From NCBI GenBank assembly GCA_016771945.1, contig QZLF01000001.1, positions 1,197,447-1,261,446 of the forward strand: a stretch of 64,000 bases of DNA, given 5' to 3'. Numbering within the stretch: position 1 is the stretch's first letter; every line of letters starts with the position of its first letter. The DNA is from Candidatus Leucobacter sulfamidivorax (lineage in GTDB: Bacteria > Actinomycetota > Actinomycetes > Actinomycetales > Microbacteriaceae). Shown piece by piece: positions 35,154-46,743 of this stretch. The notes beneath the pieces were generated by a model, which was not told where the DNA came from, did not search any database, and saw only the letters and a list, made by a program, of their open reading frames with translations. A program made the translations under genes and the position numbers.

Positions 35154-37600
35154 CTACGGCGCGACGCCGATGAAGGCGGCGGCGCCGTCGATGGGGGTGC
35201 CCGAGCCGTCGCGGCGCCCGAGCTCCGTGGGCAGCTTGCGCGCCGCACCGTCGGCGGCGAGGGCGCGCGGCTCGCCTACGCCGACCCAGGCGCAGGCGAG
35301 CCGATCCTCGCCCTTCAGGAAGCGCTGCGCGCGCACGCCGCCCGTGGCGCGGCCCTTCGCCGGGAACTCGGCCCAGTCCGACACCTTGGCGGTGGCCACG
35401 TCGGCCCCCGGCAGGGTCTGCGAGCTGTCGGCGACGGTCACCACGCGGGCCTCGGTCCCGGCGGGCACCGCTCCCGCGAAGACGACCCGGGCGCCCGCGG
35501 CGAGCTTCATGCCGGCCATGCCGCCAGCCGGCCGGCCCTGGGGCCGCACCGAGTCGGTCGGGAAGCGCAGCAGCTGCGCATCGCTCGCCACGGCCGCGAA
35601 CTCCGAGCCGTCGGGCGCGGGAAACGCCGCCACGACGCGGTCGTCGCCCTTCAGCGAGATCGCCTCGAACTCCGGACGCGCGGGCAGATCCTGCAGCACG
35701 ACCCGCTTGACGATGCCGGAAGCGGTGAAGAGCCCGACGGGCACAGGGCTCTCGAGCGGCGCGAGGCCGACCACGCGCAGCTTCTTGTCGGTGATGCCGA
35801 GGTAGGCGGCGAGCGGCACCCCGGCCGAGAAGGCGATCGACGCCGCGGGTACGAGCGGCAGGTCGACGGGGTGAAGCGGTGGACCGTGCCGTCGCTGAGC
35901 ACCGCGCCCAGCTCGCCGCGCACGGTGCCGTCGACGGCGGCTGCCACCGCGCCGTGCTTCGTCGCGCGCGAAGCGCCCCGCGGCGAGTCCGCGGCCGCGG
36001 GGTCGCGGTCCACCCGCAGTGCCCGCCCGGTGGCCGACAGCAGCACGGTGCACGGCGTGTCGGCGACCTCGAGCGAGGCGGCGGCCCCGGCCGACGAGCG
36101 GGCGGGCCGCGCCACCGCGCCCGTGAGCACGGTGCGGCGCGGGGTGCCGTAGGCCTCCGCCGCCTCGTCGAGCTCGGCCGCGACGACCTCGCGCAGGCGC
36201 TCGTCGCTGCCGAGGATCTCGACGAGCGCCTCGATCTCGGCGCGCAGCTGATCGCGCTCGGCCTCGAGCTCGACGCGCGAGAACTTCGTGAGGCGGCGCA
36301 GCCGCAGCTCGAGGATGTACTCGGCCTGCGCCTCGGAGAGGTCGAAGACCTGCATGAGGCGGGTGCGCGCCGAGTCGGCGTCGTCGCTCGTGCGGATCAG
36401 CTGGATGACCTCGTCGATGTCGAGGATCGCGATGAGCAGGCCTTCGACGAGGTGCAGCCGCTCGCGGCGCTTGCGCAGGCGGTACTCGGAGCGGCGCGTC
36501 ACGACGGAGAGGCGGTGGGCGAGGAAGACCCGCAGCATCTCGCGCAGCCCCAGGGTCTGCGGCTGCCCGTCGACGAGGGCGACGGAGTTGATGCTGAACG
36601 AGTCCTCGAGCGGGGTGACCCGGTAGAGCTGCTCGAGCACGGCCTCGGGGCTGAAGCCGGTCTTCAGCGTGATCACGAGGCGCAGGCCGTTCTTGCGGTC
36701 GGTGAGATCGGCGACGTCGCTGATGCCCGAGAGCTTCTTCGCGTCGACGCCCTGCTTGATCTTCTCGATGACCCGCTCGGGCCCCACGAGATAGGGGAGC
36801 TCGGTGACGACGAGCCCGGTCCGGCGCGGGCCGAGCGACTCGACCGAGACCTTGGCGCGCGTGCGGAAGGCCCCGCGGCCGGTGCGGTAGGCGTCCTTCA
36901 CCCCGTCGAGGCCGACGATGATGCCGCCGCCCGGCAGGTCGGGCCCGGGGATGAACTCCATGAGCTCGTCGACGGTCGCCTCGGGATTCGCGAGCAGGTG
37001 CTTGGCGCCCTCGACCACCTCGATGAGGTTGTGCGGGGCGAGGTTGGTCGCCATGCCGACCGCGATGCCGGAGGCCCCGTTCACGAGCAGGTTCGGGATC
37101 GCCGAGGGCAGCACGTCGGGCTGCATGATCTGGTTGTCGTAGTTCGGCACGAAGTCGACGACGTCCTCGTCGAGGGATCCCGTCATCGCGAGCGCCGCGC
37201 CCGCGAGCCGCGCCTCGGTGTAGCGGGACGCGGCGGGGCCGTCGTCGAGCGAGCCGAAGTTGCCGTGCCCGTCGACGAGGGGCAGGCGCATCGCGAAGCC
37301 CTGCGCCATGCGCACGAGCGCGTCGTAGATCGACGAGTCGCCGTGCGGGTGCAGCTTACCCATGACCTCGCCGACGACGCGGGCCGACTTCACGTGCCCC
37401 TTGTCGGGGCGCAGACCCATGTCGGTCATCATGAAGAGGATGCGCCGCTGCACCGGCTTCAGCCCGTCGCGCGCGTCGGGCAGCGCCCGGGAGTAGATCA
37501 CCGAGTAGGCGTACTCGAGGAACGACGATTCCATCTCGGCGGAGATGTCGATGTCTTCGATGCGCTCCACGGCGTTCGAGTTGCTCACGGTGCGGGTCAC
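35154..37600 (-). pseudogene. parC: DNA topoisomerase IV subunit A (GyrA-like), frameshifted near 35868
   Basis: The first 576 or so codons are intact: [21 protein letters not shown] at the N-terminus, [22 protein letters not shown], and the catalytic Tyr in [10 protein letters not shown]. The frame then shifts at the run GGGG (plus strand 35868-35871): the protein breaks off from VHRFTP into nonsense, while the neighbouring frame continues with [18 protein letters not shown] and the rest of the beta-pinwheel domain down to the stop at 35154. One extra base would give about 815 aa, the expected length. Start GTG with AGGAAAGG. ParC is essential with ParE, so a sequencing error or a very recent mutation is suspected. 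Confidence 0.88.
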
Positions 37601-37656
37601 ATGCCTTTCCTGGGCGGACTGGGATAGGGCGCGGTGGCGCGAGACCGCCGCCCGGA

Positions 37657-37662
37657 TACGAT
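37657..37662 (+). promoter_or_regulatory. -10 box of leaderless promoter for the phosphodiesterase gene
   Basis: TACGAT ends 7 nt before the ATG at 37670, which selects that ATG over in-frame starts at 37634 and 37661. Confidence 0.5.
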
Positions 37663-37669
37663 GGTGCTC

Positions 37670-38878
37670 ATGCTACCGACCACCACCGACAACGGTGCGA
37701 GGCTGGCCGCGATTCTGCCGACGGGCCTGGCCGCGGTCGCGCGGGGGACCGGCGCGACGCCCCCCGAGCGGATCGCGCGCGCCGCGGAGGCCGCCGGCGA
37801 ACGGCTGCCCGGGATCCGCTCCCTCGTGATGGTGGTCGTCGACGGGCTGGGCCACGCCAACCTCGGCGCCCGCGCGGGCCACGCGCCCGTGCTCGCGAGG
37901 CTGCCGCGGAGGCGGATCGAGACCGTCGCGCCGTCGACGACGGGCGCCGCCCTCACGACCCTCACCACGGGCGAGCTGCCCGGCCGGCACGGGCTCATCG
38001 GCTACCGCATCCGCCACCCCGAGCTGGGGCTCGTGACGACGCTCAAGGACTGGGACGGCATCGCGGATCGCCGGGCCTGGCAGCGCGCCGCGCCCCTCTT
38101 CGAGACCGCCCGCGAGCTGGGCGCCAGGCCGGTCGCGATCGGCCGCCCGGCCCACGCGACGGGCGGGCTGACCGAGGCGATCCTGAGCGGCGCCGAGTAC
38201 CACCCCGGCCAGCGGATCGAGGATCGCTTCGCGGTCGCCTCGCGCCTCCTGCGCGACGGCGATCCGCTCGTCGCCTATCTCTACGTCGACGAGCTCGACC
38301 GTGCCGCGCACGAGGAGGGCTGGCAGAGCGGGACGTGGGCCGACCGGCTGGAGCGGCTCGACGCGGCGCTCGCCGATCTGCTGCGCACCCTGCCGGGCGG
38401 CACCGGCGTGGTCGTCACCGCTGACCACGGCATCGTCGACGTGGCGCCGCACCAGCAGGTGATGATGGACGCGGATCGCGATCTGCTCGCCGGGGTCGCG
38501 CAGATCGGGGGAGAGCCGCGCTTCCGCTCGCTCTACCTGGAGGAGGGGGCGGATCCCGCCGCCGTCGCCCGCGCCTGGGCAGCGGCCGAGGGCGGGCGCG
38601 CCTGGGTGGCGACCCGGGACGAGGCGATTGCGAGCGGATGCTTCGGCCCCGTGGATCCCGAGGTCGCTCCGCGCCTGGGCGACGTGATCGTGGCGGCGCG
38701 GGCCCGGGTCGCCTACTACTGCAGCGACGACGACCCGCAGTCGCTCGCGATGGTCGGGCAGCACGGCTCCTTCAGCGAGGACGAGCGGGGAGTCCCCCTG
38801 GCGCTCGCGGGCGCGCTGGAGGGCACCGGCTTCGCAGCGGCGGTGGGTGCGGTCGCCGCGACGGCCCCCGAGTCCTAG
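37670..38878 (+). CDS. Alkaline phosphatase-superfamily protein (nucleotide pyrophosphatase/phosphodiesterase type)
   Basis: 402 aa. Metal-site motifs of the superfamily are in order: [13 protein letters not shown] (first Asp), [15 protein letters not shown] (Thr nucleophile), [17 protein letters not shown] (Asp, His), [11 protein letters not shown] (Asp-His) and a late GQHGS (His). This matches actinobacterial phosphodiesterase/nucleotide pyrophosphatase proteins located between parC and sepH. Substrate unknown; no signal peptide is evident. ATG at 37670 is chosen by its leaderless -10; an ATG three codons earlier overlaps that box. Confidence 0.82.
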   Translation: MLPTTTDNGARLAAILPTGLAAVARGTGATPPERIARAAEAAGERLPGIRSLVMVVVDGLGHANLGARAGHAPVLARLPRRRIETVAPSTTGAALTTLTTGELPGRHGLIGYRIRHPELGLVTTLKDWDGIADRRAWQRAAPLFETARELGARPVAIGRPAHATGGLTEAILSGAEYHPGQRIEDRFAVASRLLRDGDPLVAYLYVDELDRAAHEEGWQSGTWADRLERLDAALADLLRTLPGGTGVVVTADHGIVDVAPHQQVMMDADRDLLAGVAQIGGEPRFRSLYLEEGADPAAVARAWAAAEGGRAWVATRDEAIASGCFGPVDPEVAPRLGDVIVAARARVAYYCSDDDPQSLAMVGQHGSFSEDERGVPLALAGALEGTGFAAAVGAVAATAPES

Positions 38879-38879
38879 T

Positions 38880-39033
38880 GTCCTCTGCGTCGGAAGTCGC
38901 TTTGCAGAGACGGGTGCTCTCGCGGGGTCTCGCAAGGCGGAGGAGGCTTTGCTGATGGCAAAGCCGACGACGACAACGCCGCGAGACGCTGCGAGGGTGC
39001 CGGGATATGTGAAGCGAATTTCCGACCCAGGAC
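38880..39033. repeat. 154-bp foldback (large imperfect palindrome)
   Basis: The left arm (38880-38952) and the reverse complement of the right arm (38958-39033) align over their full length at roughly 70% by eye. They start GTCCT..GTCGGAA and end with a perfect GGCTTTGC / GCAAAGCC stem around a 5-nt loop. It fills the gap between two convergent genes. It could be a degenerate miniature transposable element or a strong two-way terminator. Confidence 0.65.
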
Positions 39034-39034
39034 G

Positions 39035-40252
39035 CTAGCTCGGGTCCTCCTCGCTCCGAGTGCCGAAGAGGATGTCGTCCCAGCTCGGGATCGACGGCCG
39101 GCCCTTGGAACGGCGGGATCCCGAGACCTGGTCGCCGGAGCCGTCCGGATCGCCGCCGTCCGCATCGCCGCCGGCGGGACCGGCGCCATCGGAGTCGGCC
39201 GCACCGGAATCGGCGGGATCCGGCGCGCCGTCCCGGGCGTCGTCGCCCGCCCGCGCGGCCGTGCCGTCGAGATCGTCATGGTCGTCGTCGGCATCGCCGA
39301 AGCCGGGAAGCGGCACGGGCGGGTTCACGGTGTCGCGGGGGGAGGCGGGGGTCGCGCCGGTCGCGGGATCCGCTCCGCTCCGCTCGCCCCGGCGGCGGCG
39401 CAGCGCGTCGAGCAGGTCGGCCGTCTGACCGAGGTCGGGCAGTTCCGGCTCGGGCGTCTTGATGGCGCGCTCGTCGATGCTGCGGCGGCGGGCGAATTCC
39501 GCGTCGGTGTCGATCGTGGGGATCGAGCCGGTGGAGGGGTGGTCGGGCGCGACGGGCCCCGAGAGGTGCACGCCCTCGTCGCCCTCCTGCGATCCGCCGT
39601 CGAACTCGGCCGTCAGCTGATCGGGATCGAAGGCCCCCGAATCGAAGCGCTCGCTCTGCCGCATGTCGTCGACCGCGCGCAGCTTCGGGATCAGTCGATC
39701 GCCGACGTCCCCCTGCTTCGAGAGCGTCACCGCGTCGGAGGTGATCGGCCCGAGCACGCCCTTGCGGTGGTCGAACGACCAGACGGCATGGTGGTCCACG
39801 TCGTGGGAGGCGAAGTCGAGGCCGACCATCCAGCCGGCCTCCTCGTCGCGCCAGGAGGTCCACTCGATGCGGTCGGCCCCGAGGCCGATGAGCCGCTCGG
39901 CGATGACGACGCCGAACTGCTGCTCCTCGCCGTCGTCGACGGAGGTGCGCACCGCCACGGCGTGGGCGAGCTCGAGGATGTAGCGGCGCTCGGCGAGCAC
40001 CGGCTCCTCGTAGCGCTCGATGTCGGCCTCGTCCAGGCCGGTCAGCGCGGCGATCTCTGCGCGGGTCTTGCCGGCGCGCACGAGCGACTGGATCTCGCGG
40101 GGGCTCGCCTTGCCCGGCCCCTGCTCGCGCCGGCTGAGCTGGCGCAGCTCGGCGAGCACCGTGTCGTCGACGATCAGCCGGAACTCCTCGCCGGCGTCCG
40201 TCGCCACGACAAGGGTGCGGTCCTCGCGCCGCACCAAACGCAACTCCTCCAT
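39035..40252 (-). CDS. sepH: Septation protein SepH
   Basis: 405 aa. The N-terminal DUF3071 domain (about 1-170) has LRLVRREDRTLVVATDAGEEFRL and a helix-turn-helix-like SPREIQSLVRAGKTRAEIAA, then EPVLAERRYILELAHAV. An acidic, Gly/Asp/Pro-rich disordered C-terminus follows, ending with KGRPSIPSWDDILFG, the conserved terminal SepH motif. SepH binds FtsZ and helps Z-ring assembly in actinobacteria. ATG at 40252 follows GGGAGGA by 6-7 nt; an ATG two codons earlier overlaps the ribosome site. Confidence 0.93.
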   Translation of the reverse strand: MEELRLVRREDRTLVVATDAGEEFRLIVDDTVLAELRQLSRREQGPGKASPREIQSLVRAGKTRAEIAALTGLDEADIERYEEPVLAERRYILELAHAVAVRTSVDDGEEQQFGVVIAERLIGLGADRIEWTSWRDEEAGWMVGLDFASHDVDHHAVWSFDHRKGVLGPITSDAVTLSKQGDVGDRLIPKLRAVDDMRQSERFDSGAFDPDQLTAEFDGGSQEGDEGVHLSGPVAPDHPSTGSIPTIDTDAEFARRRSIDERAIKTPEPELPDLGQTADLLDALRRRRGERSGADPATGATPASPRDTVNPPVPLPGFGDADDDHDDLDGTAARAGDDARDGAPDPADSGAADSDGAGPAGGDADGGDPDGSGDQVSGSRRSKGRPSIPSWDDILFGTRSEEDPS

Positions 40253-40431
40253 CGGCATTCCTCCCGCATGTTTGCTCCAAGGGTGGCACGGGAAGGCGTG
40301 GCGCGGAAGGATTGACGCGGGCGGGGCGGAACTTCTTCGAGCGCCGAGCCGCGTCCTCGCGGGGATGATCGCGTTCAGAGAACTCACGGTTCACGGGTTT
40401 GCATCGGCAGCGGATCTGCGGCAAACTATGG

Positions 40432-40459
40432 CCGCGGTTCGTCCTTTCAGCAACCGCGG
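40432..40459. promoter_or_regulatory. Hairpin or operator in the DUF4193 gene leader
   Basis: CCGCGGTT and AACCGCGG form a perfect 8-bp inverted repeat with a 12-nt loop. It sits immediately after an AACTAT -10-like hexamer (40424-40429), at the expected transcription start, so it may be an operator or a 5' stem-loop. The rest of the 237-bp gap shows nothing else I can name. Confidence 0.45.
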
Positions 40460-40489
40460 ACATTCCCCGTAAGGAGAGCTCAGAAGAGC

Positions 40490-40780
40490 ATGGCCACCGA
40501 CTACGACGCCCCCCGCAAGTCCGACGAGGAGACCGACTCGATCGAGGCCCTCAAGGAACGCGTGCCCTCTAAGGGCGCGTCAGCCATCGACTCCGAGGAC
40601 GCGGACAACCCCGGCTTCGAGCTCGCGGGCGCCGATCTCTCCGATCTCGAGCTCGACGTGGTGGTGCTGCCGCAGCAGGAGGACGAGTTCACCTGCGTCA
40701 ACTGCTTCCTGGTGCGCCACCGCTCGCAGATGGACCACGAGACCGATCTCGGCCCCATTTGCGCGGAATGCGCCGGCTGA
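40490..40780 (+). CDS. DUF4193 family zinc-ribbon protein
   Basis: 96 aa, acidic N-terminus. The C-terminus has FTCVNCFLVRHRSQM and GPICAECAG, two CxxC pairs forming a zinc ribbon. ELDVVVLPQQEDEFTC is the family's signature. Small abundant actinobacterial protein of unknown function, regularly found between sepH and dut. ATG at 40490 with AAGGAGAG about 11 nt upstream. Confidence 0.9.
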   Translation: MATDYDAPRKSDEETDSIEALKERVPSKGASAIDSEDADNPGFELAGADLSDLELDVVVLPQQEDEFTCVNCFLVRHRSQMDHETDLGPICAECAG

Positions 40781-40783
40781 GCG

Positions 40784-41245
40784 TCAGCGCGCAGCCTCGA
40801 TCGCGGCGAGGAGCGTCTGCGGGCGCCGGGTGGTGATCACCCAGTAGGGGGTCGGATCCTCCGGATCGATCACCTCGATCTTCACGCCGCGGTGGATGTA
40901 GCCCCGCACCAGCAGATGGGCGCGGGCGTCGAGGCTGGGCCCGATGGCGCTGCGCAGCTCGTCGGCGTCGAGCGTCTCCGCGCTGCCGAGCAGCCGCACG
41001 GGGATGCGCGCGCGACCCGCGGTGAGCGTGCCGTCCTCGACGACGATGCCGGGGGAGGCGAGCGCGAGCGACCCCGCCGCGACCAGGTAGAGGACGATCG
41101 CCAGCGGGATCGCGATGACGGAGTTCATGGGGGTCACCGCGAGCGCGACGGCCGGGATGATCAGCAGCATCGCGACGAACAGCCAGGGCGTCGGCCACAG
41201 GCGTTCGCGGTAGACGGCGGATCTGGCGGAGGGCGCTCGGCTCAT
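40784..41245 (-). CDS. DUF3093 family membrane protein
   Basis: 153 aa. Two hydrophobic helices at about 18-36 and 42-65, then a soluble domain containing YIHRGVKIEVIDPEDPTPYWVITTRRP, the conserved DUF3093 ending. Function unknown; always adjacent to dut in actinobacteria. Convergent with the DUF4193 gene with a 3-bp gap. ATG lies 6 nt after a CATAAT -10 on the minus strand. Confidence 0.88.
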   Translation of the reverse strand: MSRAPSARSAVYRERLWPTPWLFVAMLLIIPAVALAVTPMNSVIAIPLAIVLYLVAAGSLALASPGIVVEDGTLTAGRARIPVRLLGSAETLDADELRSAIGPSLDARAHLLVRGYIHRGVKIEVIDPEDPTPYWVITTRRPQTLLAAIEAAR

Positions 41246-41251
41246 GATCCG

Positions 41252-41257
41252 ATTATG
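41252..41257 (-). promoter_or_regulatory. -10 box of leaderless promoter for the DUF3093 gene
   Basis: Minus-strand CATAAT, one mismatch from TATAAT, ends 6 nt before the ATG at 41245. Confidence 0.5.
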
Positions 41258-41305
41258 CCCGGCCGAGCCTGAGCCCGGGCTCGGCGGCGGGCGATGCCGA
41301 TCCGA

Positions 41306-41311
41306 TACCCT
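41306..41311 (+). promoter_or_regulatory. -10 box of leaderless promoter for dut
   Basis: TACCCT ends 6 nt before the ATG at 41318. The divergent DUF3093 promoter lies about 50 bp away. Confidence 0.5.
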
Positions 41312-41317
41312 TGCAGA

Positions 41318-41767
41318 ATGGTCGATGTCGTGGAACTACCCATTGTCGCCGATGAGGCGCACCTCCCGGCCTACGCCCGCCCCGGAGATGCCGGCGCGGA
41401 CCTGCGCAGTTCCGAGGCGCTGGTGCTCGGGCCGGGGGAGCGCGCGCTCGTCGGCACCGGCATCAGCTTCGCCCTGCCCGACGGCTACGTCGGCTTCGTG
41501 GTGCCGCGCAGCGGCCTCGCCGTGAAGCACGGCATCACCGTGCTGAACTCGCCGGGCACGATCGACGCGGGCTACCGCGGCGAGATCAAGGTGCCGCTGC
41601 TGAACACCGACCCGAGCGAGCCCTTCGCCATCGAGGTCGGCGACCGCATCGCGCAGCTGATCGTGATGCCGGTGTCGCGCGCGCTGTTCACGCCGGTCGA
41701 GGCGCTGCCCGACAGCGAGCGCGGCTCGGGCGGCTTCGGATCGACCGGGGTGCGCGACCGCGGCTGA
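41318..41767 (+). CDS. dut: dUTP diphosphatase
   Basis: 149 aa, trimeric dUTPase. The five motifs are in order: PGDAGADLRS (1), VPRSGLAVKHG (2), GTIDAGYRGEIKVPLLN (3, catalytic Asp), RIAQLIVMP (4) and RGSGGFGSTG (5). Hydrolyses dUTP to dUMP, limiting uracil in DNA and supplying dTMP synthesis. The ATG at 41318 is fixed by a leaderless -10. The two DUF genes downstream form the usual actinobacterial cluster. Confidence 0.96.
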   Translation: MVDVVELPIVADEAHLPAYARPGDAGADLRSSEALVLGPGERALVGTGISFALPDGYVGFVVPRSGLAVKHGITVLNSPGTIDAGYRGEIKVPLLNTDPSEPFAIEVGDRIAQLIVMPVSRALFTPVEALPDSERGSGGFGSTGVRDRG

Positions 41768-41837
41768 GCCGCCGCGGCCGGGCGCCGCGAGACTGTCAAT
41801 GCGAGCCGCTGCAGGCGGCGAGAAGGAGACGATGGAT

Positions 41838-42527
41838 ATGAGCGACGAGAAGCCGCAGGCCGGCGACGAACTCGAGGTGCGCGACGAAGAGGCGCCCGAG
41901 TTCGACGAGAGCAAGTCCGCCCCTGCCGACCGCGAGACCGCGGGCCCCTTCGACATCCTCGAGGTGCCCGCCATGCGCCCCTATGTCGACCTGGGAGCGG
42001 TGAAGGTGATGCCGCGCGAAGGGCTGCAGCTGCGGCTCGAGGTCGACGAGCGGTCGAGCCGCGTGGTCGCGGTCACGCTCGACTACGCCGAGTCGATCGT
42101 GCAGCTGCAGGCCTTCTCCGCGCCGAAGTCGACGGGCCTCTGGCATCGCGTGCGCGGCGAGGTGGGCCAGCAGCTGTCGGCCCAGGGCGCGAAGGTGCGC
42201 GAGCAGCAGGGCGAGTTCGGCCCCGAGCTGCTCGTGCAGAGCCCGGTGCCCAAGGACCAGGGCGGAGGCACCCGGGTGGTCCGCTTCGTCGGGGTCGATG
42301 GCCCGCGCTGGCTGCTGCGCGGCGTGATCATGGGCAAGGCCGTGGTCGACGCCGAGGCGCAGACGAAGGTGCAGGAGCTGTTCCGCGAGGTCGTCGTCGT
42401 GCGCGGCGACGGGCCGATGCCGCCCGGCGAGCTGCTGCCGCTGAAGATGCCCGCCGGCGTGCAGGCCGGGGCGCAGGGACCGGGCGCGCAGGGCTCCGGC
42501 GCGCAGGGCGGATCGGCCCAGGCGTGA
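41838..42527 (+). CDS. DUF3710 family protein
   Basis: 229 aa. An acidic N-terminal 40 residues leads into GPFDILEVPAMRPYVDLGAVKV, LEVDERSSRVVAVTL, IVQLQAFSAPKSTGLWHRVRG and VRFVGVDGPRWLLRGVIMG, matching actinobacterial DUF3710. A Gly/Gln/Ala tail of GAQG repeats ends the protein. Function unknown. ATG at 41838 has AAGGAG 9 nt upstream; ATG at 41832 would leave only 3 nt. Its stop overlaps the DUF3159 GTG start. Confidence 0.9.
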   Translation: MSDEKPQAGDELEVRDEEAPEFDESKSAPADRETAGPFDILEVPAMRPYVDLGAVKVMPREGLQLRLEVDERSSRVVAVTLDYAESIVQLQAFSAPKSTGLWHRVRGEVGQQLSAQGAKVREQQGEFGPELLVQSPVPKDQGGGTRVVRFVGVDGPRWLLRGVIMGKAVVDAEAQTKVQELFREVVVVRGDGPMPPGELLPLKMPAGVQAGAQGPGAQGSGAQGGSAQA

Positions 42528-43285
42528 CGGAGGGCCCCGCGAGCGATCCCGCGGAGGATACTGGCGCCGAGGCGCCGCGCCGCGCGAGCGGCGGGCTCGG
42601 CCGGGTCGTCGAGGCCGGCCTGAGCGGCGAGGCGGTGAGCGCCGGCGGCGTCCTCGCCGTGATCGGCGGCTGGCGCGGGGTCGTCGAGTCCCTGCTGCCG
42701 GCGACCGTCTACCTCGTCACCTACGTCTTCACTCAGGAGCCCCGCATCTCGGCGATCGTGCCGGTCGTGATCGCGCTGATCGCCGTCGCGGTGCGGCTGA
42801 TCCGCCGCGAACCGCTCTCGGCCGCGATCTCGGGCCTGCTCGGTGTCCTCGTCTGCGCCGCCGCGGTGCTGTTCACCGGCGAGGGCAGCAGCTACTACGT
42901 GCCCGGCTTCTGGATCAATGCGGCGTGGATCGCGGCGCACGCCGTGTCGCTGCTCGTCGGTTGGCCGCTGCTCGGCCTGCTGGTCGGCTTCCTCCGCGGC
43001 TCGCTCACGGCGTGGCGCCGCTCGAAGCCCCTCGTGCGCGCGGTCCGGCTGTGCACGGTGGTGTGGATCGCGCTGTTCGCGGGTCGGCTCGCCGTGCAGC
43101 TGCCGCTCTACTTCGCGGACCAGGCGGGGGAGCCGGGCGCGCTCGAGGCGCTCGGCGTGGCCCGTCTCGTGATGGGCGTGCCGCTGTTCGCGGTGGCGGC
43201 GATCTTCACCTGGCTCGTGCTGAGCCGGGTGAGCGCGACGGTGCCGTCGGAGGCCGTGCCGTCCGCCCAATCATCGGATGAATAA
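42524..43285 (+). CDS. DUF3159 family membrane protein
   Basis: 253 aa. After a 45-residue soluble start with WRGVVESLLPATVYLVTY, about six membrane helices follow. The first two helices contain the family text ESLLPATVYLVTYVFT; VPGFWINAAW and VRLCTVVWIALFAGRLAVQ are further DUF3159 hallmarks. Function unknown. GTG start overlaps the DUF3710 stop by 4 bp (GTGA), implying coupled translation. Confidence 0.9.
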   Translation: MTEGPASDPAEDTGAEAPRRASGGLGRVVEAGLSGEAVSAGGVLAVIGGWRGVVESLLPATVYLVTYVFTQEPRISAIVPVVIALIAVAVRLIRREPLSAAISGLLGVLVCAAAVLFTGEGSSYYVPGFWINAAWIAAHAVSLLVGWPLLGLLVGFLRGSLTAWRRSKPLVRAVRLCTVVWIALFAGRLAVQLPLYFADQAGEPGALEALGVARLVMGVPLFAVAAIFTWLVLSRVSATVPSEAVPSAQSSDE

Positions 43286-43345
43286 CACGCCGAGGCGCGG
43301 ACGCGATGCGCCCGGCCCCGGGCCCGCACTCGTATGCGGGGCGTG

Positions 43346-43367
43346 TAGAATTGTCTCGACATCGAGA
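43346..43367 (+). promoter_or_regulatory. acnA promoter with palindromic operator at the transcription start
   Basis: TAGAAT (43346-43351) is a good -10. Three bases further on lies the palindrome TCTCGA-CA-TCGAGA (43354-43367), covering the predicted start of transcription. A repressor bound here would block acnA; the TetR-type gene downstream is the natural candidate. The leader is about 48 nt. Confidence 0.6.
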
Positions 43368-43406
43368 TAAATTCCGAGGTACGGACACATCGACATTGGA
43401 GCGGTC

Positions 43407-46076
<2,670 letters not shown>

Positions 46077-46090
46077 GTTTGCTGGTTGGT

Positions 46091-46118
46091 AGACGGTAGA
46101 CCGGAGACGGTAGACCGG
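46091..46118 (+). repeat. Exact 14-bp tandem duplication
   Basis: AGACGGTAGACCGG occurs twice head to tail, 15 bp after the acnA stop. Confidence 0.8.
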
Positions 46119-46123
46119 TTCGG

Positions 46124-46157
46124 GGCGGCCCCGGGTGCTTCGGCGCCCGGGGCCGCC
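46124..46157 (+). terminator. Hairpin terminator after acnA
   Basis: A perfect 12-bp GC stem, GGCGGCCCCGGG and CCCGGGGCCGCC, with a 10-nt loop; no U-tract. It ends 7 bp before the TetR promoter -10. Confidence 0.7.
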
Positions 46158-46163
46158 GGCCGC

Positions 46164-46169
46164 TACGCT
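46164..46169 (+). promoter_or_regulatory. -10 box of leaderless promoter for the TetR gene
   Basis: TACGCT ends 7 nt before the ATG at 46177. Confidence 0.5.
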
Positions 46170-46176
46170 TGGGGGC

Positions 46177-46743
46177 ATGAGCACCCCGCGAGCCGGCAGG
46201 CCCCGGTCCTCCTCGCTCGAGACGCTCGCGGAGGCGGCCTGCGAGCTGTTCCTCGAACAGGGCTTCGACGCCACCTCCATCGCCGACATCGCGCAGCGCG
46301 CGGGGGTCAGCCGCTCGAGCTTCTTCAACTACGCCTCCTCGAAGTCGGGGCTGCTGTGGGCGGGCTTCGACGCGCGCCTGGACGAATTGCCGGACGCGCT
46401 TGCCGGGTCGGACGGGACGAGCGATCCGGCCGCGGCCCTGCTCACGGTGTTCGCGGACCTCGCCCCCGACGCCCTCGCCCTCACCGTCGCGAACGCCGCG
46501 GCCATGGGGATCGAGGCGGATCTCGAGCGGGAATCGGCGATCAGGCTCGTGCGCATCGCCGCGGCGGTCGCCCTCGCCCTGCGCGCGGCCGGGCGCGACC
46601 CGATGGCGGCGGATGTCGCGGGTTCGGCCTACGCGGGCGCGGTGATGACGGCGCTGCGGCACTGGTCCCTCGCGGGTCCCGGGAAGCGGCCCCTGCGCGT
46701 CTATCTGGAGCGGGCGCTGTCACTAGACTGGGGTGATGCTTGA
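46177..46743 (+). CDS. TetR family regulator, AcnR-like by position
   Basis: 188 aa. The N-terminal TetR DNA-binding domain is clear: LAEAACELFLEQGFDATSIA, then DIAQRAGVSRSSFFNYASSK, the helix-turn-helix. The ligand domain is unspecific. In corynebacteria and mycobacteria a TetR protein encoded right after acn represses acn; the synteny and the palindrome at the acnA start suggest the same here. It overlaps the dxs start by 8 bp. Confidence 0.82.
   Translation: MSTPRAGRPRSSSLETLAEAACELFLEQGFDATSIADIAQRAGVSRSSFFNYASSKSGLLWAGFDARLDELPDALAGSDGTSDPAAALLTVFADLAPDALALTVANAAAMGIEADLERESAIRLVRIAAAVALALRAAGRDPMAADVAGSAYAGAVMTALRHWSLAGPGKRPLRVYLERALSLDWGDA
46724..46729 (+). promoter_or_regulatory. -10 box of leaderless promoter for dxs
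   Basis: TAGACT, inside the last codons of the TetR gene, ends 6 nt before the ATG at 46736. dxs can therefore be transcribed independently of the regulator. Confidence 0.5.

Noticed and set aside
38847-39038. 63-codon frame after the phosphodiesterase gene
   Set aside because: It lies over the foldback element and has no ribosome site, suitable promoter or homology-like text.
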